DNA of 64,000 nt from Nannocystis pusilla (GCF_020073745.1 NZ_JAIRAU010000056.1:372001-436000); one strand, 5' to 3'; positions 50,270 to 58,725 are shown, counted from the first letter of the stretch. Numbers and translations: made by a program. The notes: generated by a model not told the origin, from the letters alone.

Positions 50270-51910
50270 TCAAGGGAGGAAGCGGCCGGCGTAGATGTCG
50301 AGCAGACCGGCCGACGAGACCATCAGGGGGTCGTGCGCGAGCTCGGGATCGAAGGCGCCGGCGATCGCGATCTCGCCGGCCGGGCCGACGCCGAGGCCGG
50401 GGCCCGACTGACTGACCTGGCCGGCGAGGTGGCGGCCCCACACGAAGTTGCCGTCGCTGGTGAGCTTGACCAGCAGCGCGCCGGGACCGTCGCCGAGCGG
50501 GCCGCCGCCGAGGTCGATCGGCTGATCGCCGAGCGGCAAGGAGGCGACGACGCGACCGGTGCCGTCGATGGCGAGGCCGGGCGTCTCGGCGCCGAGGACG
50601 AAGCCGCTGCGGGCCCAGCGGAGGCCGCCCTTGGCGTCGAAGGCGGCGATGTAACCACCGAGCTTGCCGTTGCCCGGGTCGGGCAAGGAGCCCTCGCCGA
50701 AGTCGAGGCCGCCGCTGTGCACGCCGGCGACGACGAAGGTGCCGTCGGGCGCGGCCGCGAGCGCGCGCGCGCGATCGTCCCCGGGCCCGCCGAGCTGCGC
50801 GCCCCACTGCGGGAGTCCGGCGGGATCGAGGCCGGCGATGAAGCCGTCGAGGCCCTGACCCAGGAGGTTGATGTTGGCGATCTGCAGGCCGGTCTCGAGC
50901 TCGCCGGCGACGAAGACCGCGCCGTCGGGCGCGACCGCGACGGCGTGCGCGGTCTGGTCGCCGGACGAGTGCGGCGTCCAGTGCCAGGTCGGCCCGCCGG
51001 CGACGTCGAGGCCGACGGCGAACAGGTCGACCGCGTTGCCGATGAACTTGTCGCCGCCGAGCAGGATGTCGCCGTCGTAGTGGCCGACGACCACGAGGTC
51101 GCCGTCGGGCGCGAGCGCGAGGTCGAGGGCGGCGACGCCGTCGCCGGCGAACACGTGGACGGTCGAGGCGCCGCCGTCGGCGGCGACGACGGCGACGAAG
51201 CCGGGGTTCTGGCCGACGCCGTCGATCTGGTGCGGGTCGAACAGCAGCTGGCCGCCGAACTGTCCGGCGACGGCGATCCGATCGTCGGGCAAGACGACGA
51301 CGGCGCTGACCCACTGCAGCCCGGCGCCGCCGAGCTGCCGCAGCCACACCTGCTCGCCGGCCGGATCGAGGCGGAGGATGAAGGCGTCGCCGTCGAGCGG
51401 ATCGGTGGTGGCGGTGATCACGTCCGGCGCGGTGCCGAGCTCGCCGGTGAAGCTGCCGACGACGACGACGCTGCCGTCGGACAGGACGGCCGCGTCGGTG
51501 GCCCACTGCTCGGCCGCGTCGCCGCTGCGCCGCAACCATTCGAGCTTGCCGGAGCACTCGAGACCCCCGAGACACTCGTCGGGAGGCGGGCACTGGTCGC
51601 CGCAGGAGTCGCTCGTGTCACTGCCGGGCGAGCTGGTCGAACCCGTGGTGGAGGGGTCGGTGACCCCCGCGGTGGAGCCGCTGCCGCCGTCGGTCGGATC
51701 GGCGGAGGTGGTGCCGCCCGGACCGCCGGTCGGATCCACGCTGCCGGTCGCCGGCGGCGCGCTGTCACTATCGCTCGCGCCGGTGCCGGCCGTGGCGCCG
51801 GGCTCGTGGTCGTCCGGCCCGCCGGAGGGTCCCTCCGTGAAGGCGAAGAACGGGTTGGGCCTGGTGCACGAGACACAGGCCGCCACGAGCAGCACGACGC
51901 GACGCGACAT
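50270..51910 (-). CDS. beta-propeller (SBBP/PQQ-like) lipoprotein
   Basis: The protein has 546 residues from ATG 51910. The signal MSRRVVLLVAACVSC has lipobox candidates at VAAC or CVSC. A Ser/Thr/Gly/Pro linker (about 20-105) and a short Cys cluster (CGDQCPPPDECLGGLEC) are followed by about eight propeller blades of ~50 residues, such as GELGTAPDVITATTDPLDGDAFILRLDPAGEQVWLRQLGGAGLQWVSAVVVLPDDRIAVAGQF. It resembles the partial protein at 1-1206. Surface-exposed; ligand unknown. Confidence 0.85.
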   Translation of the reverse strand: MSRRVVLLVAACVSCTRPNPFFAFTEGPSGGPDDHEPGATAGTGASDSDSAPPATGSVDPTGGPGGTTSADPTDGGSGSTAGVTDPSTTGSTSSPGSDTSDSCGDQCPPPDECLGGLECSGKLEWLRRSGDAAEQWATDAAVLSDGSVVVVGSFTGELGTAPDVITATTDPLDGDAFILRLDPAGEQVWLRQLGGAGLQWVSAVVVLPDDRIAVAGQFGGQLLFDPHQIDGVGQNPGFVAVVAADGGASTVHVFAGDGVAALDLALAPDGDLVVVGHYDGDILLGGDKFIGNAVDLFAVGLDVAGGPTWHWTPHSSGDQTAHAVAVAPDGAVFVAGELETGLQIANINLLGQGLDGFIAGLDPAGLPQWGAQLGGPGDDRARALAAAPDGTFVVAGVHSGGLDFGEGSLPDPGNGKLGGYIAAFDAKGGLRWARSGFVLGAETPGLAIDGTGRVVASLPLGDQPIDLGGGPLGDGPGALLVKLTSDGNFVWGRHLAGQVSQSGPGLGVGPAGEIAIAGAFDPELAHDPLMVSSAGLLDIYAGRFLP

Positions 51911-52393
51911 GACCCGAAGATACGGAGGAACCCCACGGCGGCGACTCGCCGGCCGCGACGGCCGGACGAGGGACGGCGGGCGAGCCGCCCGCAGCCGGGC
52001 GCGCCGCGATCTTCGAGGTGTCCTTCGGGACATGCGACGAAGTCGCAGCGGCGGCGTCGCGGGGGAAGCGCCTGCGCCCAGGTGTTCATTGTGCGATCCC
52101 GATCACACGATTTGCCGAATGCGAGGAGGACACGGCCACGGCGAGACGCCTCGCCGGGGCGACGCACGCGACCGGGCACTTCAGCGCTACCCCGCGCCGG
52201 GGGTCGCGGGCAGCGAGGCGCTGCGCGGCAGGTCGGGTCGGGGGGCCGCTCGAAACGTGGTTGCGATCACGCCGAGATCACATGTCTGGGAGGACATGTG
52301 ACTCCGGGGCGGCCGCTCGAACGTGGTTGCGATCACGCGACGGTGACATGTCCGTTGGGACAGGTGTCGCCGGGGTCGACGGGGCGCCGCGGG
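51911..52393. repeat. intergenic region with a tandem 67-base duplication carrying hairpin elements
   Basis: A TTCG-loop element (TGTCC-TTCG-GGACA) is at 52019-52032. A unit starting GGCCGCTCGA(A)ACGTGGTTGCGATCACGC occurs at 52244 and again at 52311. Each copy ends in an element: arms CACATGTC/GACATGTG at 52279-52300 in the first and CATGTCC-GTTG-GGACAGG at 52347-52364 in the second. No gene is seen. Confidence 0.8.
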
Positions 52394-52699
52394 TCAGCGT
52401 TCGACGCCGCGGTAGCGGGCGAACCGCGGGGTCGCGGCGAGCAGCGGGCCGAGGCGGCGGAGGGCGGTCCGGGCGTGGGCGCTGCGCATGTGCGCGTCGG
52501 CGGCGGCGTCGCTGTCCCAGCGCGCGACGGTGACGAAGCGGGTCGGCTCGGCGACCTGCTGCAGGACCTCGAAGCGGGTGCAGCCGGGCTCGGCCAGGCT
52601 GCTGGCGGCGAGCTCCTGCAGGGCGGCGTGGACGGCGTCGACGGTCAGACGATCGGCGGTCCAGGTGACGACGGCGAGGATCGCGGGAGAGCGGGCCAC
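52394..52699 (-). CDS. antibiotic biosynthesis monooxygenase (ABM) domain protein
   Basis: The protein has 101 residues and is a dimeric ferredoxin-like fold of ABM type: AILAVVTWTADRLTVDAVHAALQELAASSLAEPGCTRFEVLQQVAEPTRFVTVARWDSDAAADAHMRSAHARTAL. The EPGCTRFEVLQ and W-x-S-D-A-A-A-H-x-x-S-x-H signatures are present. Members oxidise quinol-like compounds, degrade heme, or only bind ligands. It is the last gene of a three-gene set with a roadblock-like protein and a second ABM protein; gaps are 7 and 18 bases. Confidence 0.88.
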   Translation of the reverse strand: MARSPAILAVVTWTADRLTVDAVHAALQELAASSLAEPGCTRFEVLQQVAEPTRFVTVARWDSDAAADAHMRSAHARTALRRLGPLLAATPRFARYRGVER

Positions 52700-52706
52700 G
52701 GGGCAC

Positions 52707-53090
52707 CTATCCCAGCGCGGCGCGCATGCGCGGGATGGCGTCGGGGAGGACCACGCTGACGACGATCCCGAGCTGCGCCCGGCTGCAGTCGAGGGCCATA
52801 CCCATGCGGTACTTGTCGGTGAGGTCGACGACGACGATCATGACCTGTCCGTCGTCGCCGAGGCGGAGCAGGGTCTGATGGATGGAGTCCGGCACCGGCA
52901 GCCCCGATTTCTTGATGGTCTCGCCGATCCGGTCGACGAGGATGTTGAACAGCGCACACGCCCGCGGCGAGCTGCGCAGGCCCGCCACCGACATGCCCGA
53001 GGTCTTGGAGAACACGTCGATCGCGGCCAGACCGCCGAGCATCGCGTCCTCCATGTCCGTGAGGGTCGCCTGGACTTCGTTCAAGTTCAT
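52707..53090 (-). CDS. roadblock/LC7-like small protein
   Basis: The protein has 127 residues. The pattern MEDAMLGGLAAIDVFSKTSGMSVAGLRSSPRACALFNILVDRIGETIKKSGLPVPD, then strands MIVVVDLTDKYRMGMALDCSRAQLGIVVSVVLPDAIPRM, fits the roadblock/LC7 (MglB-like) alpha-beta fold, often a partner of small GTPases in myxobacterial polarity. No GTPase is adjacent. It is placed between two ABM genes in one operon. I rate the fold as likely but not certain. Confidence 0.65.
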   Translation of the reverse strand: MNLNEVQATLTDMEDAMLGGLAAIDVFSKTSGMSVAGLRSSPRACALFNILVDRIGETIKKSGLPVPDSIHQTLLRLGDDGQVMIVVVDLTDKYRMGMALDCSRAQLGIVVSVVLPDAIPRMRAALG

Positions 53091-53108
53091 GACGCAGGCT
53101 CCCTCCGT

Positions 53109-53408
53109 TCAGGCCACGCGGACGTGACGCACGAGCGCCGAGGGCAGCTCGAGCAAGGGACCGATGGCGACGAACGCCTTCTCGGTGTGCGCGGAGCCGA
53201 GGTGCGCGTCGGCGGCGTCGTCACTGTCCCACACCTCGAGCACCACGAACTCGCGCGGGTCGCCGGTGCCCTGCCAGGCCTCGAAACGGCGGTTGCCGGG
53301 CAGGCGCCGGCCGGCCTGGACGAGCTCCCGCATGGCCGCGGCGAACTGCTCGGCGGTGTGCGGCCGGGCCAGCATGGTCGTGACGACGTGGACGTGGGGA
53401 TCTGGCAT
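53109..53408 (-). CDS. antibiotic biosynthesis monooxygenase (ABM) domain protein
   Basis: The protein has 99 residues from ATG 53408. The ABM signature RRLPGNRRFEAWQGTGDPREFVVLEVWDSDDAADAHLGSAHTEKAF parallels the protein at 52394-52699 (shared W-D-S-D-x-A-A-D-A-H-x-x-S-A-H), so the two are paralogues. First gene of a three-gene operon, 18 bases before the roadblock-like gene. Substrate unknown. Confidence 0.88.
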   Translation of the reverse strand: MPDPHVHVVTTMLARPHTAEQFAAAMRELVQAGRRLPGNRRFEAWQGTGDPREFVVLEVWDSDDAADAHLGSAHTEKAFVAIGPLLELPSALVRHVRVA

Positions 53409-53569
53409 GACCCGACGCTGCCGCCGGGAGGGGGCGCCGTCGATTGCTGATTTCGTCGCTCGCGCGCGTGACCGAGGGCGGGGGCTCGCGAAAATTCGCG
53501 AGCTGCGAGGCGACCCTGCGCGGGTCGGCGACGGCCGCTGGCGCGCTGCTGCCGCCAGGCAGGGCGATA

Positions 53570-53589
53570 ACATGTCTTCGAGGACATGT
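53570..53589. repeat. near-consensus hairpin element (intergenic)
   Basis: Arms ACATGTC and GACATGT around TTCGAG, upstream of the ABM operon. Confidence 0.85.
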
Positions 53590-53674
53590 CCTCGCGCCGC
53601 GGGTGCCACCTGTCGATATGCGCGAGCCGGATCGCTACGAGGAACTCCGCGTCGGTAGCGCGCAGCCCCCGCAG

Positions 53675-54259
53675 CTAGTCGGCCTGGAGGTCCGCGTCGC
53701 GCGGGGTGGTGGCGGCGAGCAAGAAGGCCGCGGCGAGGGCGACGTGGACGGCGAGGCCGAACGGTCGCTGGCCGAAGGTCTGGAAGTGCAGCCAGAACGT
53801 GGCCCCGGTCAGGACGACGCCGCCCCAGCGGGTCAGCCAGCGCGGCCCGAGCGGGCGGTCGGCGGCGTCGGCGTCGGCGCGGGCGTAGAGGTAATAGGCG
53901 CCGGCGACCGCGGCGAAGCCGATGAAGGACAGCCGCAGCGGCACGCTCGGGGCCTGCACGAGGGCGATGGCGTGGAGCACGAGGACCGCGTGGGTGAGCG
54001 ACAGCGGGATCTGGATCACCTGGGCGGCGCGCCCGCGGTCGCGCAGGACGCTGGCGACGGCGACGGCGAGGCCGAACAGGAACGGGGCGCCGAAGGTGAA
54101 CAGGCCGAACAGGGCGGCGACCGGGTCGCGCGCGCCGATGTGCAGCAGCCAGTCGAGCACGCTGTCGTCGCCGACGATCGGCAGGGCGATGGCGGCGAAC
54201 AGGGTGAGGCCGAGGGCGGCGCTGTGACGCGGGAGGACGGGCGTGCCAGGAGCGGCCAT
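53675..54259 (-). CDS. multi-pass membrane protein, function unknown
   Basis: The protein has 194 residues from ATG 54259. Four or five hydrophobic helices are visible (LGLTLFAAIALPIV, AALFGLFTFGAPFLFGLAVAVASVL, LTHAVLVLHAIALV, LSFIGFAAVAGAYYLYARA, VHVALAAAFLLAAT). A short cytoplasmic end (TPRDADLQAD) closes it. No motif I recognise. Transcribed toward the ABM operon, with the CysNC gene behind it; no tight overlap with either. Confidence 0.7.
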   Translation of the reverse strand: MAAPGTPVLPRHSAALGLTLFAAIALPIVGDDSVLDWLLHIGARDPVAALFGLFTFGAPFLFGLAVAVASVLRDRGRAAQVIQIPLSLTHAVLVLHAIALVQAPSVPLRLSFIGFAAVAGAYYLYARADADAADRPLGPRWLTRWGGVVLTGATFWLHFQTFGQRPFGLAVHVALAAAFLLAATTPRDADLQAD

Positions 54260-54294
54260 GCTCCCAGGATAGCAGGATCCCGCGGGGCGGCGAG

Positions 54295-54312
54295 CCTGTC
54301 TGTTGGGGCAGG
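54295..54312. repeat. hairpin element near the CysNC stop
   Basis: CCTGTCT-GTTG-GGGCAGG, 15 bases beyond the CysNC stop at 54327. A further copy inside the gene, CCTGTCT-CATT-GAACAGG, is at 54631-54648. Confidence 0.8.
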
Positions 54313-54326
54313 TCACAAGGGACAGC

Positions 54327-56237
54327 TCAGACGACGCCGCGCGAGCGCAGCAGCTCGACCAGCGCGTCGACGCAGGCGTCGACGCCGAGCTCGTGGGTCG
54401 GGAGCACCAGGTCGGGGGCGCCGGGGGCCTCGTAGGCGGCGCTGACCCCCGGGAAGGCCTTGAGCTCGCCGGCGTCGGCGCGGGCGTACATGCCGGTGCG
54501 GTCGCGCGCGCGGCACACGTCGACGGGCGCCGAGAGGTGGACCTCGAGCACGCGGCCGTCGCCGATGACCTGGCGGGCCCGGGCGCGCACGGCCTCGTGC
54601 GGGGCCACGAAGGCGCAGATGCAGATCAGACCTGTCTCATTGAACAGGCGGGCGACCTCGGCGGAGCGGCGCAGGTTCTCGCTGCGGTCGTCGGCGGTGT
54701 AGCCGAGGTCGCGGGCGAGGCCGCGGCGCATCGCCGGGCCGTAGAGCACGGCGGCGGCGCGGCCGGCGGCGAACAGCCGCTGCTCGAGGGCGTAGGCGAG
54801 GGTGCCCTTGCCGGAGCCGGGCAAGCCGGTGAGCAGGAGGGTGACGGCGCGCTGGCCGAACCGCTCCTCGCGGGCCTCGCGGGCGACGAGGCTGCGATGA
54901 TCGCGGCCGCCCTCGTCGACGCCGGCGGCGGTCCACGGATCGGTCCTGTCGCTGCGGTCGCCGCGGTCGCACAGCATGCCGGCGCCGACGGTGCCGTTGG
55001 TGCTGCGATCGATGATGACGAAGCTGCCGGTGGCCTGGTTGACGGCGTACGGGTCGTAGTTGAGCGGCCGGTGGAGGCTGAGCACGCAGCGGCCGATCTC
55101 GTTCATCGCCAGGCCGTCGGCCGGCCGCCGCTCGAGGGTGGCGACGTCGACGCGGTGCAGCACGGCCTCGAGCTCGCCGGGGACGGTGCGGGTGTTGTGC
55201 TTGACGAGGTAGCTGCGCCCGCGCACGAGCGGCCGCTCGTCCATCCACACGACCATGGCCTCGATGTCGCTGGCCTGCTGCGGCTCGCCGCCGGGGCGGA
55301 CGATGACGTCGCCGCGGCTGACGTCGACCTCGTCGGCGAGGACGACGGTGACGGACATCGGCGCGTGGGCCTCGGCGAGGTCGCCGTCGAAGGTGACGAT
55401 CCGCTTGACGGTGGAGCGCCCGCGCGAGGGCAGGACGACGACCTCGTCGCCGACGCGCAGGACGCCGGAGGCGAGCGAGCCGGCGAAGCCGCGGAAGTCG
55501 TGGCTCGGCCGCAGGACCAGCTGCACCGGCAGGCGCAGGTCCTGGAGGTTGCGGTCGGAGGCGATGTGGACGGTCTCGAGGTGGGCGAGCAGCGGCGGGC
55601 CCTGGTACCACGGCATGCGCTCGCCGACCTCGACGACGTTGTCGCCGTCGCGCGCGGAGATCGGGATGAAGGTGATGTCGTGGATCTGCAGGCCGGCGGC
55701 GAAGTCGGTGTAGGCGCGCCGGATGTCCTCGAAGACAGCCTCGTCGAAGCCGACGAGGTCCATCTTGTTGACGGCGACCACGAGGTGCTTGATGCCGAGG
55801 AGGCTGCAGATGTAGCTGTGGCGCCGCGTCTGCGGCATGACGCCGTGGCGCGCGTCGATCAGGATGATGGCCAGCTGGCAGGTGCTGGCGCCGGTCGCCA
55901 TGTTGCGGGTGTACTGCTCGTGTCCGGGGCAGTCGGCGATGATGAACTTGCGCCGGTCGGTGCTGAAGTAGCGGTAGGCGACGTCGATGGTGATGCCCTG
56001 CTCGCGCTCGGCCCGCAGACCGTCGGTCAAGAGCGCGAGGTCGAGCTCGCCGCCGGTGGTCCCCTGGCGCACGCTGTCGCGCCGGATCGCCGCCAGCTGG
56101 TCCTCGTAGATCGCCCGCGTGTCGTGCATGAGCCGGCCGATCAAGGTCGACTTGCCGTCGTCGACGCTGCCGCAGGTCAAGAGGCGCAGCAGCTCCTTCT
56201 GCTGGTGACGCTCGAGGTAGGCGTGAATGTCGGTCAT
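54327..56237 (-). CDS. cysNC: bifunctional sulfate adenylyltransferase subunit 1 / APS kinase (CysN-CysC)
   Basis: The protein has 636 residues from ATG 56237. The CysN GTPase has GSVDDGKST, DCPGHEQY and NKMD, followed by beta-barrel domains (PVQLVLRPSHDFRGFAG). From about residue 455 an APS kinase domain follows, with P-loop GLPGSGKGT, which is adenylate-kinase-like in having Gly in place of the usual Ser/Thr after the Lys, then RRGLARDLGYTADDRSENLRRSAEVARLF and FVAPHEAVRARAR. It activates sulfate to APS and PAPS. The partner CysD is not in the window. A hairpin element (54631-54648) lies in the kinase domain (FNETGLICI). Confidence 0.95.
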   Translation of the reverse strand: MTDIHAYLERHQQKELLRLLTCGSVDDGKSTLIGRLMHDTRAIYEDQLAAIRRDSVRQGTTGGELDLALLTDGLRAEREQGITIDVAYRYFSTDRRKFIIADCPGHEQYTRNMATGASTCQLAIILIDARHGVMPQTRRHSYICSLLGIKHLVVAVNKMDLVGFDEAVFEDIRRAYTDFAAGLQIHDITFIPISARDGDNVVEVGERMPWYQGPPLLAHLETVHIASDRNLQDLRLPVQLVLRPSHDFRGFAGSLASGVLRVGDEVVVLPSRGRSTVKRIVTFDGDLAEAHAPMSVTVVLADEVDVSRGDVIVRPGGEPQQASDIEAMVVWMDERPLVRGRSYLVKHNTRTVPGELEAVLHRVDVATLERRPADGLAMNEIGRCVLSLHRPLNYDPYAVNQATGSFVIIDRSTNGTVGAGMLCDRGDRSDRTDPWTAAGVDEGGRDHRSLVAREAREERFGQRAVTLLLTGLPGSGKGTLAYALEQRLFAAGRAAAVLYGPAMRRGLARDLGYTADDRSENLRRSAEVARLFNETGLICICAFVAPHEAVRARARQVIGDGRVLEVHLSAPVDVCRARDRTGMYARADAGELKAFPGVSAAYEAPGAPDLVLPTHELGVDACVDALVELLRSRGVV

Positions 56238-56617
56238 GGATCCTCGCCGACGCGGGCGGCCGGGCGAGCTTCGCGGCAACGCGGCCCGCTGGCAACGGCC
56301 GTCGCGCCGTCGCGCCGTCGCCGCTGGAGCGGTGAGACGGCCCTCGCGTCGTTGCGCGCGCATCGGTGGGGCTGGCGGCGGCGGTTGAGTTCACGCACGC
56401 GGCCGCGAGGACGGGCGTCTGGTCCGATCGCGGGGAAAGGACGGCTGCGACGCCGTTGCACGGCCGCCGCGGCGCCAGGAAGGCGAGTGGCCGTGGCCGT
56501 GGCCGCGGGCGCGGTCGGAGGCGCCGATGCGGCTGGCTCAGACGGCATGTTCGATGGGACCTGTCGTGAAGGGCATGGCAGATCGAACATGTCCTGAGGG
56601 CGGCCGGTCGCCGCGGG
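56238..56617. repeat. intergenic region with a nested hairpin
   Basis: Arms CATGTTCGAT (56546-56555) and ATCGAACATG (56582-56591) match perfectly and enclose family elements (CATGTTC-GATG-GGACCTG at 56546-56563, CCTGTCG-TGAA-GGGCATG at 56560-56577). The remaining ~300 bases hold no gene I can support and include the upstream region of cysNC. Confidence 0.75.
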
Positions 56618-57346
56618 TCAGCGCGGGCACGCGAGCGAGTGGGTCGCCACGCCCTCGCCGTAGATCTTGTGCTCGGGGAAGCGATCGCGCAGCTGCTCCT
56701 CGAGCTTGCGCGCGACTCGCCAGGTCGCGCGTTCGTTCTGGCGCACGATCGTCATGGCGTTGCCGCCGCGGGTGCGTCGCAGGGCGTCGACGAGCCCGGC
56801 GCCGCCCTCCGCGAGCCAGTCCTGCAGCTCGGCGCCCGCGGCGGGGACGGCCCCGCACGAGCGCCAGGCGCCCGCGAGCGGCTCGGTGCGGTAGCAGCAG
56901 TGGTTGACGACGTCGTCGCCGACGAGCTCGCCGTCGACCTCGATCTCGAACACCGAGAAGTGATCGAGCAGGCGGGCCAGCACCTCCTGGCGGCGCAGGA
57001 CCTCGTCGCCGGGGGTGGTCGCGGTGGCGGCGGCCTGCTCGGCGGTCGCGCGCAGGCGCTCGAGCGCGGACTGCAATTCGCGCTGGGCCTCGGCGGCGCG
57101 CGCGAGCTCGGCGCGCGCGGCCTCGGCGGCGCTGGTGGCCGCGGCCTCGGCCTGCTGCAGCCGGGCGAGCTCGCCGGGGTCGACCTGCTGCGCGCGCAGC
57201 CGCTGCAGCTCGGCCTGCAGCTGCGCGGCGCCGTGCGCCGAGGCGTCGAGCTGGCCCTCCTGGATAGTGGCGAACACGAACAGCACCACCATGAACACGT
57301 CGAGCAGGGGCAGCAGGTCGAGGGCGTGACGGCGGCGGCGCTTCAC
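56618..57346 (-). CDS. ExbD/TolR-like protein with coiled coil
   Basis: The protein has 242 residues from GTG 57346. The N-terminus KRRRRHALDLLPLLDVFMVVLFVFATIQE has the ExbD/TolR-type basic start and single helix with an Asp, the proton-path residue. An Ala/Gln/Glu/Leu-rich coiled coil (about 35-115) and a periplasmic domain with paired Cys (HCCYRTEPL, WRSCGAVP) follow. The long coil is unusual for ExbD. The start overlaps the TolQ-like gene stop (GTGA). Together they should form a proton-driven inner-membrane motor. Confidence 0.82.
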   Translation of the reverse strand: MKRRRRHALDLLPLLDVFMVVLFVFATIQEGQLDASAHGAAQLQAELQRLRAQQVDPGELARLQQAEAAATSAAEAARAELARAAEAQRELQSALERLRATAEQAAATATTPGDEVLRRQEVLARLLDHFSVFEIEVDGELVGDDVVNHCCYRTEPLAGAWRSCGAVPAAGAELQDWLAEGGAGLVDALRRTRGGNAMTIVRQNERATWRVARKLEEQLRDRFPEHKIYGEGVATHSLACPR

Positions 57347-57909
57347 GAGCCGGTCCTCTCGGGCGGTTGCTCGAGCCCCTCGAGCAGGGCCTCGCGGACG
57401 TGCTGCGAGGCGCGCTCGAGCAGGCTCTCGCACGCGCCGGCGATCAGCGACAGGGCGATCGCGCCGATCAGCCCCCAGAAGGTGGTGCCGAGGGCCATCG
57501 GCAGGCGCGCGCGGAAGCCCTCGAGGTCGGTCGGATCGGCGCTGACCAGCGCGAACACGGTGCCGAGGATCCCGAGGTGCACGGACAGCTGGGCGAACCG
57601 CTCGACCCAGCCGATGCGCTCGCCGAGGCGGATCAGCGTGCGCGCGGCGGGCTCGACCTGCTGACCGCTCAGCAGGCGCGCGAGCTCCTCGAAGGAGAGG
57701 TCGACCACCGGCGCCGACTCGAGGCGGCGGCGAATCGGGTGATCGGCGGCCAGCTGGGCGCCGATCTTGCGCAGCACGATCAGGCCGCCGGCGAGGACGT
57801 CGCGCTGGCGGGCGGCGCCGCGCAGCCAGCCGAGAGACAGGGCGGTCATCGCCAGGGTCGCCGCGAGGACGACGATGCTGAAGGGGTCGAACAGCGCCTG
57901 CCAGAACAC
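57343..57909 (-). CDS. MotA/TolQ/ExbB-like proton channel protein
   Basis: The protein has 188 residues from ATG 57909. Three hydrophobic stretches (PFSIVVLAATLAMTALSLGWL; SVHLGILGTVFALVSA; LGTTFWGLIGAIALSLIAGACESLLE), the latter two with the ExbB/TolQ-type helix 2-3 signature (LGxLGTVxG-like LGILGTVFAL; MALGTTFWGLIGAI). It pairs with the ExbD-like protein that overlaps it. The partner TonB or TolA is not obvious here. Confidence 0.85.
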   Translation of the reverse strand: MFWQALFDPFSIVVLAATLAMTALSLGWLRGAARQRDVLAGGLIVLRKIGAQLAADHPIRRRLESAPVVDLSFEELARLLSGQQVEPAARTLIRLGERIGWVERFAQLSVHLGILGTVFALVSADPTDLEGFRARLPMALGTTFWGLIGAIALSLIAGACESLLERASQHVREALLEGLEQPPERTGS

Positions 57910-57912
57910 GCG

Positions 57913-58365
57913 CTACTCCGAGATCACCTGGACCGTGGCGCCGCGACGCCGCAGGCAGGTCCGCAGGTCCTCGACGACCCGCTGGGCCCCCGCGGTGGCC
58001 GCGAGCTCGACGATCGCGCCGGGGATCTGTTCGCCGCACACGTCGTCGCAGCTGCGGAGCTCCCTGGCCCCGCCGAGGCGGCACTGCTCGCCCTGCACGA
58101 CGATCCGGACCCTGGCCTCCGCTTTTGCTTCTGCAGCGGGCTCCGCCTTCGGGGTCGCCTGCTCCTTCTGGCTGAGCGCGGCCACCGACAGCCCGAGGCC
58201 GGCCAGACAATCGTTGAAGTAGCCGACCCCGAGGGCGACGAGCACCGCGAGACAGGCGAAAAAACCGACGCGGGCAGGACGAGAACGGCCGCTCACCGTG
58301 GCGACGATGACCCAGCGGGCCGCGGCGCGCAACCACGTCGGACTCGAGCGGGCGGCGCGCCTCAT
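57913..58365 (-). CDS. single-pass protein with periplasmic Cys domain, ExbB/D operon
   Basis: The protein has 150 residues from ATG 58365 (other starts are possible: ATG 58443 or a GTG within). One transmembrane helix (VGFFACLAVLVALGVGYFNDCLAGLG) precedes a Lys/Glu/Ala-rich linker and a C-terminal domain with four Cys (EQCRLGGARELRSCDDVCGEQIPGAIVEL, RTCLRRRG). It is 3 bases from the ExbB-like gene, so it is probably a third part of the motor complex, in place of TolA or TonB. Family unknown. Confidence 0.65.
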   Translation of the reverse strand: MRRAARSSPTWLRAAARWVIVATVSGRSRPARVGFFACLAVLVALGVGYFNDCLAGLGLSVAALSQKEQATPKAEPAAEAKAEARVRIVVQGEQCRLGGARELRSCDDVCGEQIPGAIVELAATAGAQRVVEDLRTCLRRRGATVQVISE

Positions 58366-58725
58366 GCGCAATCGGGCCCAGGGCCGCGGCGAGCGCGACA
58401 GGACCGGAATGTCGGCGAATCGGCTCGGGGGCGGCGGGCGCACGGGCGCGGGCCCGGAGCGAGCGCGTCGCGGCGGGGGAGGTCGATCGAGAGATGTTCA
58501 AGAGGACATGTTTTAAGGGGCATGTTCGTTGTGGGATGCATCTGTGGCTGGAGCGGTCCGCCCGCGGCTGCGGAGGTCCTGGCCGCCCAGGCCCCGGCGT
58601 GCGGCCCGGGAAACCCAGCGGGTGCGATCCCCTGTGCGAGGGCATGCGCGGTCGTGTGGCGGTGGCGAGCGGCTTGCGATCGTCGCTGGGTTCTCCGCTA
58701 GAGTGCGCCTATCAGGGACGACTGC
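58366..58725. repeat. divergent intergenic region with hairpin elements
   Basis: ATGTTC-AAGA-GGACAT (58494-58509), CATGTTT-TAAG-GGGCATG (58507-58524) and a decayed copy from 58521 share arms in a chain. They lie between divergent genes, where promoters of both are expected. No additional gene is seen. Confidence 0.7.
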
